64,000 bases of DNA from Azolla caroliniana (Eukaryota; Polypodiophyta): assembly GCA_043228905.1 (NCBI GenBank), contig JBHGNT010000012.1, positions 13,640,001-13,704,000 of the forward strand, written 5' to 3'. Below the pieces are notes generated by a model. That model was not told the origin of the DNA. It ran no database searches and saw nothing but the letters and a program-made list of their open reading frames with translations. The position numbers were made by a program, and so were the translations under genes. Every line of letters starts with the position of its first letter. The stretch's first letter is position 1. Positions 30,288-46,231 of this stretch are shown here, piece by piece.

Positions 30288-30633
30288 CTCCATTTCTGCC
30301 AAAAGAGTAAACAAGCAGTGACCACGTCATTGGAGTGGCTCCAAACCTTGTCCATCTGCCCTCGTCGGCGGAGATTTGAGTTCAATGACAAGTGAGGGTG
30401 AAAGAGTAAAGTGTTGATATGTGTGTAAATGTGCACAAGTATAATTGTGAGTATGAGTAGATACGTATGTGAACGCATGCACACGTGTGTGCATGTGGAC
30501 AGATAAGAAGAGGTGTGAGTGAGTGATTAGTGTGAATGGCTAGGGTTCTTGCACCCCTATGTATCTAACCTTATTGTAACTATTTAACCCCCTCTTGGGG
30601 AATGAATGAATAAGAAAAAAGTACTTCTCTCTC

Positions 30634-30635
<2 letters not shown>

Positions 30636-30692
<57 letters not shown>
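30636..30692. repeat. (CT)n microsatellite
   Basis: A near-perfect CT run of about 57 bases lies just before the first readable residues of the LINE at 30717. Confidence 0.95.
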
Positions 30693-30694
<2 letters not shown>

Positions 30695-30716
30695 CGGAAA
30701 GATGATGTGTTATGGT

Positions 30717-32943
30717 TCTCTTTCACATATGTCTCCCTTCTTTACAATTGAAGATATATGCATAAGACTTAAGAATTTGGCCTCTCGAAAGGCAATCGAT
30801 CTTCAATGTATAAACGCTTAAATGCTCAAATGGACGGGAAAGGAAACACATGTACGGATAAGGGATATGTTTAATGATGCATTACAACATGGTATGTCGT
30901 ATCATTGGACAACAAATTGGATCAACCTTTACATAAAGGTGGAGATGTAAATAATGTAAACAACTATCGAACCATCATGGTTGGCTCATTAATGGCAAAA
31001 CTATTTGGATGTATAATGGACTCAAAGATAAGTGTATGCTGAAAAAAATGGTAAGAAAGCTTATGGACAAGCTGGCTTTTGAAAACACCATAGCACCATT
31101 GATCACCTTGTCACCCATCAAGTATTAATGGAGGAAAGTCGCCTTAGAGGTAAAGGTTTATATTGTTGCTTTGTAGTCTTCAAAAAAGCTTTTGATAAGC
31201 ACTAAGGCATATTTGGTCATCTTTAGAGAATAATTCAACTGGCAGTAGCTGAACTTTACCTAGTTGGTTGCTTTAGGGGATTAATTCCCTTATTCTCTAT
31301 CGTGAACAAATGTCCGCCCCCTTTCCCCTCTGAGATTATGAGAAATGGTACCTCGTGAGCATCTTTGGAGGTGAATGGAAGAACTTGAGGTGCCAAGTGA
31401 ATATATATGCTTGCAATTTCCCGAATTTATGAGATGGTTATACGTTGTGTGCGTATGAGAGATAGACTTTCAGAATTTTCCAAAAGCACTATTGGTGTTA
31501 AGCAAGGATGCCCACTTTCACCAACACTATTTGGTCTATGCATTGATGAATTGGAAGAAATGGTTACCAAGTTTGTAAAGGAAGAATGTGTTGAACAAGT
31601 TGCCATTGGGAATGTTATGATTATGCTTTTGCTATATGCGGATAATTTAGTGCTTTTTGCAAATACTTTAGGAGATGCACAAAAGCTTATGACGGCATTG
31701 GAAAATTTTTGCATGCATACTAAATTAAGTGTCAATAACTCTAAAACAAAGATTATGCTTGTGAAGAGCCAAAAAAGAGATAAACCATGCATTATGTACA
31801 ATGAGCCACTTGAATGTGTGGAAACCTTCAAATAGCTTGGCCTTGAAGTTCCTTCAAATCATAGATGGAATGAATGTGCTACACGCCGCTTAGAGGCGGG
31901 TAAGCGAGCATACTACGCATTTGAGAACACATGCAATCTTGGAGATATTAAGTGTTGGGTCCTCAAGAAATATCTTTTCGACACTTTGGTGACACCGGTT
32001 CTTCTCTAGGGGGTGAAAGTATAGGCGGTAGGATCCCTAAATCTATGTGGAAAGAGTTTGAAAATGTCCAAAAAACATTTTCTTACAAAGTTTCTACAAG
32101 TTAAGAAACAAACGCCCTACACCCTCCTCCTCCTTGAGACAGGATCACTTCCCATTAAGATCATGGTCATGGAAAGGGTTGTTGAATACATGCTTAAGGT
32201 TCAAAAATGTCCCTCACATCAACTTCCTAGAATTGCATGGGAGGCAAGCAAAAAGATCCAAAAGACATATAAAAGCAAATTTTTGTGTTCCGGTTGGATG
32301 CAAGATATAGAAAAATGGTTTGGTAGATGGGATGCAAGACACTTGGTTCATGATGCATCACTAGATTCCTGAATAAATGAGGCCTTTTTGCAATGCCAAT
32401 GTATCATGACATGGGACAAATGTGGAGGTTCACGCTTCATACATACTACACATGTTGCACCTAACTACAAAACCATATTTTTGGTGGAATGGGGAAACCG
32501 TACACATTGATACATGTTAGAGCCCATCCCGTTATCTGCCATTCGAACCATTGCTTCCATCCGACTTAGCTCATGTGCATTGCGATGTGAGACGGGGAGT
32601 TGGGGCACAAGTGATGAGAGTGGCCGGCTATGCACACTTTGCCCTAAACAAGTTCGAGAGTCTGAGTATCACACTTCGATACAATGCTCTTCCTTTGATC
32701 ATATTCGACCATGCTTTCCGTATCTCTTTTACCGATCCCAATTCTTGCATGAATTTCTCTCACAACCACATTGTGCACTCTCAATTGCAACATTCATTGG
32801 TAAAGTTCTTGAACATCGAGAGTCGCTACTCACTTTCACACGTATCACATGAAATGTAATATTTTTGGTCTTCATGGGCCAATTTTGGCCTTAGAAGACA
32901 TTAATATTTCTTTCTTTCTTTCTCTCTCTCTCTCTCTCTCTCT
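30717..32943 (+). pseudogene. Degenerate LINE: RT to C-terminal zinc finger and 3' tail
   Basis: LINE homology begins with FTIEDICIRLKNLASRKAID and proceeds through NNYRTIMVGSLMAKLFGCIM, YGQAGFRKHHSTIDHLVT and LYCCFVVFKKAFD. It resumes after a non-homologous stretch (about 31205-31350) with STIGVKQGCPLSPTLFGLCI and the active site LLLYADNLVLF, where the second catalytic Asp is Asn. The thumb region (NSKTKIMLVKS) and the 3' part (32058-32372) follow, then a zinc finger (RLCTLCPKQVRESEYHTSIQC). The end at about 32866-32943 is a tail with CCAATTTTGGCC, GACATTAATAT and (TTTC)n(TC)n. Stops and frame changes throughout make it inactive. Confidence 0.85.
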
Positions 32944-33118
32944 CACATTGAACCCCCTTGGGAGGGGGGTGGAGCCATTCTAGGCACCACCCCCCACCCC
33001 GCAATGCTTATCTCCATCATCATCTACATTCATCAACAATCATCATCGCTAACCCTATTTCCATCTTCATGATCATCATTAACCACCCTAACCCTAAACC
33101 TATAACAACATCCTCAAT

Positions 33119-33895
33119 TTGATGGATAGACGACGGTTAAATCAAATTATTGAGTACATGCTTCGAGCATACGTTGCTACGAAGCCAATAAAATGGGAAC
33201 GTTATCTCCCAATTCCAGAGTTTTCTTATAACAGCTCCAAGTATACATCAATAAGATATAGTCCTTTTATGTTGATGTATGGCTTTCAGCCATGAGCCTT
33301 GATTGATTAGTATAATTCATGATGAGTTGTGAAGTACACAAAACTATCTAAGAGATCTGCAAGATATGTTATTATTGCACGAGATCAAATAAAAACAGCT
33401 CAAGATAGAGCATGTTCTTATGCCGACCACAATAGGCAACCTTATGCATTCAACATTGGACAGAAGTTATTTTTGCAAGTACCTCATTATTCGAAGACGT
33501 TATGTACGAATAAGTGTGCTAAGTTAGCCCCACGGTTTTGTGAACCTTTCATAGTCCTCAAATGCATTGGACCTATTGTACATCTCTTCTTGATGGTGTC
33601 GAAATCCATCTGGTTTTTCATGTAAGTCGCCTAAAAGAACATCTTGGTTTTGGTGATAATACAGTTACATTTGAAACTCTAGTTACTTCTAAAGATTTAG
33701 CTTTAAAACCACATGTATAAGAGAAAAATCTCTATGTTAGAATAAAATATTTGTGTTCTAAAACAATCTAAGAATTTAAAATTAAATGGATGGAGAAGTT
33801 TATAAAAGATGCTACATGGGAATGAGAAAATACCCTTAAAATGAACTTCCCTAAATTTTCATTGCAAGAGTGCAATGTTTTAAAGAGGTGGAGTA
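33119..33895 (+). pseudogene. Ty3/Gypsy pol C-terminus with chromodomain-like end
   Basis: The readable order is RLNQIIEYMLRAYVATKPIK, WERYLPIPEFSYNSSKYTS and SPFMLMYGFQP (integrase C-terminal part), then AQDRACSYADHNRQPYAF, LFLQVPHYSKTL and KLAPRFCEPFIVLKCIG (the GPY/F-like segment). After a frame change it gives VEIHLVFHVSRLKEHLGF, and then IKWMEKFIKDATWE, which resembles a chromodomain tail. It ends at a purine-rich stretch directly before the LTR at 33896. Upstream gag, RT and RNase H are absent, so this is a 5'-truncated Gypsy (chromovirus-like) end. Confidence 0.8.
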
Positions 33896-34315
33896 TGTTA
33901 TAGGCATGACCATGATTTATCCCGTGGTAGTTTGTACGTTGTTTTCTACACACAAGGATAAAGTGTGAGGGTGAGCGTGAGGGAGGATTACTTTCAATTC
34001 TAGGAATTAAGTCAACCCGTAAGGGCCAAGTGTGAACTTGCCTAGGGGCATTAGGTCTGACTATAAATATGAGATCTAACTAACCTCATTAGACACATTA
34101 TTCGACTATGTAAAGATTGTGATCTTGTGGTGAACAAATTGTTGTAGTGAGCATGCCAATACTAGGTATGACTCGATGCCAATCAAGGCTCTAGTTCATC
34201 TTGATCCCTTCACTTGGGGATGATTGAGTGGATCAACACCCTTCTTTGTCTTTCGTTTCTTATCTATCTACCTTATATTTCCTTGTTTTATGCTTACATT
34301 AGGAATGATCTATAG
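33896..34315 (+). repeat. Gypsy 3' LTR
   Basis: It follows a purine-rich tract (AAAGAGGTGGAGTA) and runs from TGTTATAGGC to CTATAGCA, about 420 bp, with a TATA-like ACTATAAATATGAG near 34068. Its second half is homologous to both arms of the palindrome at 60121-62575 (shared blocks around TGATCCCTTCACTTGGGGAT and CTTACATTAGGA), which ties those sequences to one Gypsy family. Confidence 0.7.
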
Positions 34316-34680
34316 CACTTGACAAACATTTATGCAAAGCAAAGTAGAAATCCAAAAGGTTTGAAAACCGAAAACCCTTGCATGCACAGTCTACATGCAT
34401 CCAAGAATCTAAATCCTAAAACTAGATTTCAACAACATTTTACCAATCCACAACTCTTCCTAATAGAACCCAACATTTCACCCAACCCAAAACCCTATAC
34501 ATCAATCATGAAGCATTCATGTACAATCAAAATGCACGACCTTTGATACTTACATTGGAAACACCTTGATTGTGTGAACTTAATAATGAATGACTTCTTG
34601 TTTAAACACTTGGTATTTTGGCAAATAAGGATATGCGTGCTTCCGTTTTAATTGGACTTCTATGCTTCATCTATTAGTGA

Positions 34681-34716
<36 letters not shown>

Positions 34717-35949
34717 TTATACAAAACCTCAAATGTTTCTTACTTCGACCTCAAAACTTGAGATATGGAACACTAAAATCCATTTTTAGAGATGATGCAT
34801 TCCACAATTCTTTGAAACAAAACGAAACATTTCACCCAGCCCAAAACCATAAATATGAATTTGGAATTATTCTAGAAGACAAAAGCGTATGCGCTGGACA
34901 GATAATAAACCTATAAAATGCATACAAGATCAAGTGCAAGTTCAACCCTTCTTTCTTCTTCCCGCCTAAACCCAATTGCAACAAGCACGTCGATTCAAAA
35001 TGTGATAGAATGAGCCGACATCAAGGTTTTAGTTGTGTACATTTGGAGTTGAGTTACTTGACAAGCCGTGTTAGTAATGATCTCCACTAGGTTACTCAAC
35101 TAATGAGGTTACTACATCACCACTAGGTTAGTAATATCATGGAAGGACCGAGCCGGGTTAGCCAATGACCTACACCAGTTTACTAGGTTAGTTTGGTTAC
35201 AATGACTGAGCCAGGTTAGTCGGGCTAGCAATCCGATGGAGATTATAATGGGCATGTTAGTTGGGTTACTAATCCAATGGACTTTATAGGGGCCAGGTTA
35301 GCGGGGTTACCAATCCAACGAAGGTTACACACGGTCGGGGTGAGCTAGGTTACCAAAGAGATCGGAATTTACGAGGAGGAAACGTGAGCGATTAGATTAG
35401 CAAAATGATGTTAGGGTAAAATGATCAGACAAGTGCAGATCGCACGCGAGTAGTGAAAGCAGTCAAGCAAGTCTCTTTACGATTGATTGGGTTTGGTGGC
35501 AAATAGACAACCCACCCACCCCCAGTTATGTTATGTTATGTTATGTTATGTTATGTTATATTATGTCCAGGAAGAACTAAGTATGTTATGTATGTATGTA
35601 TGTATCTCTCTCGCTCTCTAGCTTCTATGGGACCGGACGTCCATCCATCCATCCATAGTACGTAAAATTCGTGCTCGTCTGGCATAACATTCGTTTTCTT
35701 ACGTTGGAAAGCGAATGAGAATGTTATTCAAACATTCTTGGTTTTTTTTCCTCCCATTTTTTAAATGTTTTTTTTAGTTTGTTTTCCATTTTTAGGCTTA
35801 TTTACCTCGTAATAAAGAGTTAATCCAAATGTATGGTATTTATCATTCTTTGAGGGTGTTTTTCTTACGCGTATGGTACGTATGGTTCATACTATGCATC
35901 CATCCATCCATCCTTCCTGATTCCTTCCCTCCACCATGATTTCATCTAG
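34316..35949. other. Region upstream of PPR gene 3, simple repeats only
   Basis: No gene is recognised. It holds a (CA)n run at 34684-34713, a degenerate tandem repeat of roughly 58 bases at about 35030-35360 (variants of CCAGGTTAG-GGGTTACCAATCCAA), a TTATG pentanucleotide run at 35524-35567, a short ATGT run near 35585-35603 and CATC runs near 35641 and 35899. The promoter of PPR gene 3 must lie here, but I see no clear TATA box at a convincing place. Confidence 0.5.
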
Positions 35950-38941
<2,992 letters not shown>

Positions 38942-40414
38942 TGTTCTGTGAGCCGTTAGAGATTAATTCTTTTCCCTTTTGACCAAGTGTATATAATTAA
39001 AAACAGGGGATTTGAGGAAGATTCACATATATTATGGCAAGAAACACGGGTGCATGGACTCAGCTACAGTTTGGTGAATGAAACACATTCTTCTTCTGTG
39101 TGTATATGTCTGATTTTTCCTGTGCAATTTGGGTTATGATATGGTTCACATATTCTTCTTCAGTGTGTCTATGTCTGATTTTTCCCATGCAATCTGGATT
39201 ATGATATGGTTCACATACATTCTACAATATTTCCTGACCATAACAGTACCTTGGTTCTATATGAGATATAGAACCAATAAACCTGGGTGCATGGATCCAG
39301 CTATGGTTTGACGATGCGAAACACATTCTTCTTCTCTTCGTATCCATCTGATTTTGTACATGCGATCTGAATCATGATATGCCCGATTTACATTTTACAA
39401 TATTCGTTGTTCAGAACAGTACCTTGGGGTTCTATATAAGATATAGAACCAATAAACATGGTACAATTTGTTCAAGGTCTTCCTATTTTAGGCATAGGGA
39501 GAAGTACAATGATGCATGACTTGTGTTTAGAAGTTCTATATTTTATGCTTTCAATGAGGCCACAAAGTTATTGGGAATGGTACAATGATCCATAACCATA
39601 TGGCACATCATTGAACCATATCCGCTCCTTGGATCTCTATTGGGAGATAAAAACAGTAAATCTGGTGCAATATGGTTAAAGTTTTCTAGAGCCTCACCAT
39701 TCTGAACTATAACGTTCATCGTGGTTATGCATGATTTCCGAAGTGGATGGATGGTCTCCAAAAGTTTAAAGGAGACTATTTCACATGGTTTGTGACTGGC
39801 TGCTCCTGATTCTCTTAATAGGTGAAGGTCCGGTCCTGATATTTAATGACATTATTGCATGAATTGGAATATTTTAAGGATGTACATGAAAGACAAACAC
39901 ATTAAATTGTTTGTCCTAGATTCCCCGTCAAGTGGATGGATGCTTATGAGACCCTGAATGGATAGCCCAATAGCTTACCGCTAAGGTAATGTAATTATGG
40001 AAATAAGAAAAATAAATATAGATAAACGGGAGAAAGAGTTGTCACTTATATTTTAATTCTTTCATTCAAACTTTGATTCACACAAGCTACTACTAGAATC
40101 AAAGCATACATGGGAGAGGTAAGCATGTAAAAGAAAACAAATTCTGAACATTAGAGGCTTTTCTTGTAGCCCCTTTTAAGAAAGTTTGTATAACCACCAA
40201 TTGAATGTAACTATTATGCCGGAACAATAATATGCAAAAATTATAGGAGTACAAAAGATTAAGTTGTGTAAGACCTTACTAAGTAAGACAAGTTTATATT
40301 GAGGTAAATTACCTCTCTTTTCTGTTCCAGTTATAGTTGATATTGTGCTAACTACTAATCTGTATCTCATGTATTTGGTGATGACCCTTTTATGAGGTAG
40401 GGTCATGGATTAAG
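38942..40414. other. 3' region of PPR gene 3 with local duplications
   Basis: No gene is recognised. At 39087-39216 a 65-base unit is present twice in tandem (39087-39151 and 39152-39216). The larger block 39048-39275 is repeated, more diverged, at about 39280-39460, each copy ending in a TATAGAACCAATAAAC-type string. A possible poly(A) signal for PPR gene 3 could lie here, but I cannot choose among AT-rich sites. Confidence 0.5.
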
Positions 40415-40422
40415 ATTGTGCC

Positions 40423-40934
40423 TAACAATCGGCAACGGTTCGGTTTGAACCGAACCGAACCGCGAAACGCGGTTTAATGGCTAAACGGTTTCAACGGTTC
40501 AGTTTAGGTTTAGGTTTTTTAAACGGTTCGGTTCGTTTTCGGTTTGGTTTCAGCAGTCAAAACCCGCGGTTTAAACGGTTTTTTATTTTTTATTTTTTAT
40601 TTTTTATTTTTAAAAAAATTAAAAATTTTAAAAAAAATCTAAAAGTTTTAAAAATTGTTTTTAAACAATCTTTTCATTTTTACTATTATTCTCACATTTT
40701 AGGAACATCTTAAAAATTTTAAAAATTCTAAATAATGAAATATTATAAATTTAAAAATAAAATAAAATAAATTTGACCTATGTTGAAAACCGAAATCGAA
40801 CCACGAAACCACGGTTTAAAGGTTTAACGGTTCAGTGTAAAAGGTTTCGCGGTTCGGTTCGGTTCAAGTTTCAACATTTTTAAATGGTTCGGTTTGGACC
40901 CTCTCAAACCGAACCGAACCGTTGCCGATTGTTA
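40423..40934. mobile_element. Fold-back/MITE-like element with hAT-type ends
   Basis: A 512-bp element with inverted ends: TAACAATCGGCAACGG at the left, and at the right its exact complement ending CCGATTGTTA. It is flanked by an exact 8-bp duplication ATTGTGCC (40415-40422 and 40935-40942); 8-bp duplications are typical of hAT transposons. The ends are packed with GGTTCGGTT and AACCGAACC motifs and the centre is AT-rich (TTTTTATTTT runs). It has no coding capacity, so it is non-autonomous. Related but eroded sequence occurs near 1768-1825, 57610-57790, 63560-63610 and 63750-64000. Confidence 0.8.
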
Positions 40935-40942
40935 ATTGTGCC

Positions 40943-43900
40943 TCAATCACGTGCCTTGTTTGGTTGTGAGTCATTGAAGTTCATTTGACCTTTTATTGCT
41001 TCATATCCCTCTAATGTATTCTCGGCTTTATGACGTTGATTATGACCTTCATCTTTTTTAGGACAATTTCCTCACATAATGATATATATTGGATGACCAA
41101 CACATCCATGTCACAATGGTTAGAATCTAAATAAATTAGAGAAAAACACAATTATTTATGTATAGATAGGATTTTCAGGGGGTTGGAGGCTCCATCCGCA
41201 ACATTGAGCAACTTCCAAGTTTTAGCTAGAGTCATCCTCAAAAGCTCGATGTAACTGAATTCGATCTCACTCCAGAGTCCACTACTTCATCCATATCTAA
41301 GAAGTAAAACCAGCTTGATGGCAACCTATTAATTCTCCTTGTTGGTGTGTGATAGCGTTGCCAAGCAATAGATATGACCTTGTCCACGTAATGAATGGCA
41401 TTGGCATGAACCTGTTTGATCATCATCTTAACATGATCTATTGTCATGACATTAGCTGCTTTGAGTTTATGTGCTCATGTGGTGCTCAATAACCTCTTGC
41501 TTTCGTGCATGGTCATTAGCCTTTGATGTAGTAGCTTGGAAGTGCTCATAGTGTTCTTCTAGATTGGATTTGGCCAATTGAACCCTTAATGATATTCTTT
41601 TGGATTCTTCTAGGTTGGGGCAAGCTTTGGTGTTAGAGGTGATTTCATCAGCCAATGTTGTAGAGTTCATGATCAATGCGTCAAACTACCAAGACAAGAA
41701 CAATGAGAGTTTGTAACAAAAAAGGAGAGGGACGAGCACAAACAAGAGATGGAGATAGTGTCAGATTAGAGAAGCAAAGATATATGCTAAAATTTTGCTC
41801 CATTAAATTGCGAATACAACATTTATTTACCAAAGTGTTCACCTTATCTCTACCAAACTTCGGGTCCAACTAATCCTAGACTTCGAGTTTGAGCGATAGA
41901 AACCTTCCCAACAAGCAAGAAATCTCTTAGTAATAAATGCATTTTTCTTTACGCATGGAAACTTTAATCCTCCCCCTTAAATGGGTGTTTGAATAAGAGT
42001 GTACGTGATGTGTGATTGCCACTTGGCACATATGTGTCAATGTGATGTATGATAGTTGTTGCTACTCAGAGAGGCATATTGGGAAAAAATGCGCAAGAAA
42101 AAATTCTCTTCTCCACTATCCTCATCTTTATGCAAGAAAGTATGATTACATATCGTTCCCACTCTACCCAATTGAGATGATCCACGGCAAAATGATATTG
42201 GAATATATGCTCATTCTCCTTAAGTTGCCATAGTTCAATCAACAATGAGGCTCATCTCATAAGTGTAAGTATTGTTGTTACCCATTGTATCTATTTTCAA
42301 AGTACTTTGTTTGGTGTACGAAAGGTGAAGAAAGTATGATGTATGCTTGGGTGTTATACCCCACCTAGTTCAATACTTGCATCACATACCTTAAATTACT
42401 TGAAAAAGGCAATTATATTGTTTTAAACTGTTAATTAAAAACATGAAGGCTTTGTACATACAATATTAGATCAAATAACCTTAACCTCAAGTCATGATCC
42501 ATAATGGATCAATTTGTTCAATAAGAATGGAGGCACTTTAATAAAACTAATGATATTAAAATTTAATCAGCTATTTCTAGTATTGTTGAGTACATTTGGG
42601 CCAGTTTTTTATTTCCATTGAACAAAAGCCAAATACCCAAATTTTCTAGCCACAAACAAATTTATCACTAGTCAAGATCCACTAGAGGGAAATGCAAGCA
42701 ATATCTATATTTCAGTTTCGTGTGTTGTGCAATGACAATGCTTTCACACCATAGAACTTGTTATATTCATCTAATTGGTAGAGTGGCTAAACTCTGGATT
42801 TTCAAGTTCTACAACCTAGATGCACATTTTCATAAGAGATCAATTTGCCGATGACTAAATTTCCTTGTAATCAGGGTTTATTCTTGATGAAAATGCGATG
42901 ATTGAGAAAGAGCAAATACTGCTGCCTGATTCCATGGTATGCAATGTCTTCACCCAAAAATAAGAGAGCTCCGGTTAATTCCTTACATTTAGTAAATTTG
43001 TGGATAGTTGCACCTGTGAACTGAGTAAAAAGTAAGATTGAATCTCTAATTTGCCATAAAGATCTGTAGAAGTAGCAACAATGTGAGAGTATGCTATGCA
43101 TTAAATTTTACCATCTTGAATATCATGGCTACCTCACATCCATTGTAATTTCCAATTCATCTTCAGAGGTTTCCAATAGAAATAAAAATATAATGAATAG
43201 CACCTTACAAAATGCACATTGAAAACCCCATCCAACACACTTTTATGAAACAAATATGATGTGCAATGGTGTTATCAAGCATTCACCAATTCACAAATTC
43301 ATTCTTAAACTTTGGCTAGAGTGAAATTAATCTGACTCGCATGTATTACAAGAACATGCAACGGTCTTCTCAAACATCGCAAAAGCTTGCTTCAGCTAAA
43401 TTGAATGAATTTACTCCGCAGGTAAAAGAAAATAATTAATGGTGTTGTCAAAGCTTCTTATATGTTGTGATAAAAATAACCAAGAAAAAAGACCTTCAAT
43501 GCATAAAAATAGGCAACAGTTCGAGGTAAACAAGTAGATCAAATGGATCCAGTTTCATGGAAATATGTGGAACCACAATCAATGCCATGTTTTACAATAA
43601 ACCTGAAACCAAACTTGTATTATCAAAATTGTATACGATTATGCTGATATTGTAGGCCATATCAAAATTGTAGCCTATTTATGTACATCTGCAATGTTTC
43701 GCCTATTTCTGCACCCTGAGACAAGGAAGACATTTTGTATTCGAGTTCAACATGACTAGATATTAACATAGATAAATTGACAATAAGCTTATGCATTCTC
43801 TAGCCACCAATAATTCTGCTATATAAAGATGAGGCGGATTAGTGTTAGGATGGAATATAAGTGATCCAGTCTTACATAAGCAGTGCTCCACTCCATAAGA

Positions 43901-44500
43901 TAATCTTACACAGAGCTACTCAGTTGAGGATTCATGGTTGATCCGATTCTGTAGGCTTAGACACTTAATTAAGTATTGTCTTTCCATATTTAAACGATTG
44001 TCTGTTCCCTCATTTTTGTCTACTGAGAATGTGATAACATATAACGTTTTCATCTCTAACTGACTATTAATGTCAGCAGTTGTAATCCTTGTAGATCTCA
44101 TAGACCTATGCTTGATTACGGAATCCAATAAAAACAGGAAGACACATACAACTTTCCCATTTCTGTGTTAATGTCACTTCCTGTAATGCCATGTCCCTAA
44201 TTTCTGCTGCAAGTGATTCATTGATTACATTATTCCTTCTCTTTGCTGAGTTACCTTTGATGCATTGATCTTTGTTGCCCTGATGCTTGTTCTATTAAGG
44301 TCTTGGCTGCACAAGACCTGCATAATGCATAGGTTAAGCTTTGGTATCCCACAATGGAGGATCTATATAGCATGGAAAACCCCAGAAAGAAGGATAGGAA
44401 GTAGTGGGATGGGTCCACCCCAAGTAATGATCAGAGGGCATCTCTATCATGGGCTATTTTTGCCTCTCCTCAATAGATGTTACATTTTCTAGCTAAAGAG
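40943..44500. other. Gene-poor AT-rich interval
   Basis: Only short frames (up to 76 codons) occur on either strand and none resembles a known family. I see no RNA gene or clear repeat apart from general AT-richness. Confidence 0.4.
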
Positions 44501-44504
44501 ATTT

Positions 44505-44850
44505 GATAGTCAAACTCGATAAAACTAAAACGATTGTGTTTAACATCAATCTAAGTATGGGTAACAAGATCAGAACCGGGAATCTTCTGTGGACAGGAAA
44601 AAAGTGACCTTACACATGATCCTACAAATACGTAGGTGTAACATTCACATGGGCCACAGTTCTTCCTATGGCAGGTTGCTTGTCTCAACCTTCTCATGAA
44701 AATGGAGCCCTTGGTGCCCTTGAGAGATAATGTGCACATACCTAGTTCCAAGACCACAAATTAAATTGTGGTGGTTTGATACGCTTGTAGCTCCAACTCC
44801 TTTCTACAGAGCCTTGATAGGCACATAGCTAGAAAGATTTGGGGAAACTG
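44505..44850 (+). pseudogene. LINE fragment (thumb to C-terminal region)
   Basis: Read across frame changes, the plus strand gives VKLDKTKTIVFNI, SYKYVGVTFT, NGALGALER and TPFYRALIG. These match, in order, the start of the better-preserved LINE at 46232-47891 (SYTYLGVTFTG, YAALGALERQCAH, TPTLLYGVE). The piece is short and full of stops, so it is an old truncated copy of the same LINE family in the opposite orientation. Confidence 0.6.
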
Positions 44851-45074
44851 ATAGATAGTGAGAAAGGCCAAAAAGGTAAATTTTCACTATTTATGAATAG
44901 GTATATAACTTAATAGAAAATGAGGGTTTTCTATGCCTGCCAAAATATTTTTCTGTGTGTCTTTCTTTGTGCTCTCTTGCTTTGTGTGCTGTTCACCATT
45001 TTCGTGCAGGAAAACAGCAGTTCGTTCGCTTCTCGTTGCTCCTCCAATAGAAACCTTATTCCCCATCACATAAT

Positions 45075-45264
45075 AAAAGAAAAATGAGAAAGCACAATTG
45101 TTCAATAATATACATTGGTATGTCACATGAGGAGGGAGAAAGTACAGAGATCGCTCATATTTACATGAGGAGAAAGTTCCTGTTTATAAAGGCCAAGATC
45201 TGGCCGTTGGGCTAACTAGCTGTTGCAGCTGACTAGCCATTATAACTTTTAATCATTCTCAACA
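45075..45264 (-). repeat. Copia D 3' LTR
   Basis: 190 bp, partner of 50707-50896, preceded on the element strand by the purine tract CTTGAGGTGGAG (plus-strand 45265-45276). Confidence 0.85.
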
Positions 45265-45289
45265 CTCCACCTCAAGATGGGCGAAAAAT

Positions 45290-46223
45290 ATCCACTAAGC
45301 CCATCTTGTCACACAATCTAGTAAGACTTAATCTAATACATATTTTCGCTGAGATAGAACAACTCCTGCTCCACAAGCTACCTCAATTCCAAGAAAGTAT
45401 CGTAGCAATCCTAGATCCTTCACATCAAACTCTTTACCCAGTTGCACCTTCAGCTCGGCAATTTCTCCTTCATCGTTACCCGTCATAATTATATTATCCA
45501 CATACACAGCAAGTAATGTAGTATGCTCCTTGTGTTGTCAAAAAAACACAGCAATCTCCTCGAGTCTGTTGGTATCCTATACCCACCATAGCCCTTCTTA
45601 ACTTGTTGAACTAGGCTCGAGGAGATTGTTTTAGTCCATAAAGTGACTTCCTTAGTTTGCAAACCTTACCGAATGTTTGAATTGTAGCAAAACCTGGGGG
45701 GATATCCATGTACACTTCCTCCATCAACTCTCCATGAAGGATTGCATTTCTTACATCTAATTGATGTAATTTCCAATCCTAATTCATTGCTAAGGAAATA
45801 AGTGTTCTAATAGTGCTCTTCTTCGCTACAAGTGCAAAAGTCTCATCGTAATCAATGCCATATGTCTGACTCTATCCCTTCGCCACTAATCGTGCCTTTT
45901 ATCGATCTATTTTTCCCTCTTGGGTCTGTTTTATTGTAAACGCCCATTTGCACCCAACCGCCTTCTTTCCTGGTGGTAGTGACACAGTCTCCCAAGTTTT
46001 GTTCTTCTCAAGAGCTTCGAGTTCTTTTTGCATGGCTGCTTTTCACTTTGGATCTTCTATAACAACCTGCCAACACTTGCGTAAAGTGACAAAGTCTAAT
46101 GATGCAATGAATGCTCTATGTGTAGTTGATATGTTAGAATAAGAGATAAAGTGAGCAATATCATGAGGAAAACCATAACGATCAAGAGGGAGTCCTGCAT
46201 TACTGCGAGAGGTCCTCCTAACC
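45290..46223 (-). pseudogene. Copia D reverse transcriptase (partial)
   Basis: The readable order is [94 protein letters not shown], then GKEFDVKDLGLLRYFLGIEV. Several TAG and other stops occur. The YVDD block is damaged (45480-45530), and thumb and RNase H are missing. Confidence 0.8.
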
Positions 46224-46231
46224 TCTATAGG

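Noticed and set aside
44265-44492. 75-codon plus-strand frame just before the 44.5-kb LINE piece
   Set aside because: It may be upstream LINE sequence, but I could not match any RT motif, so it is not called.
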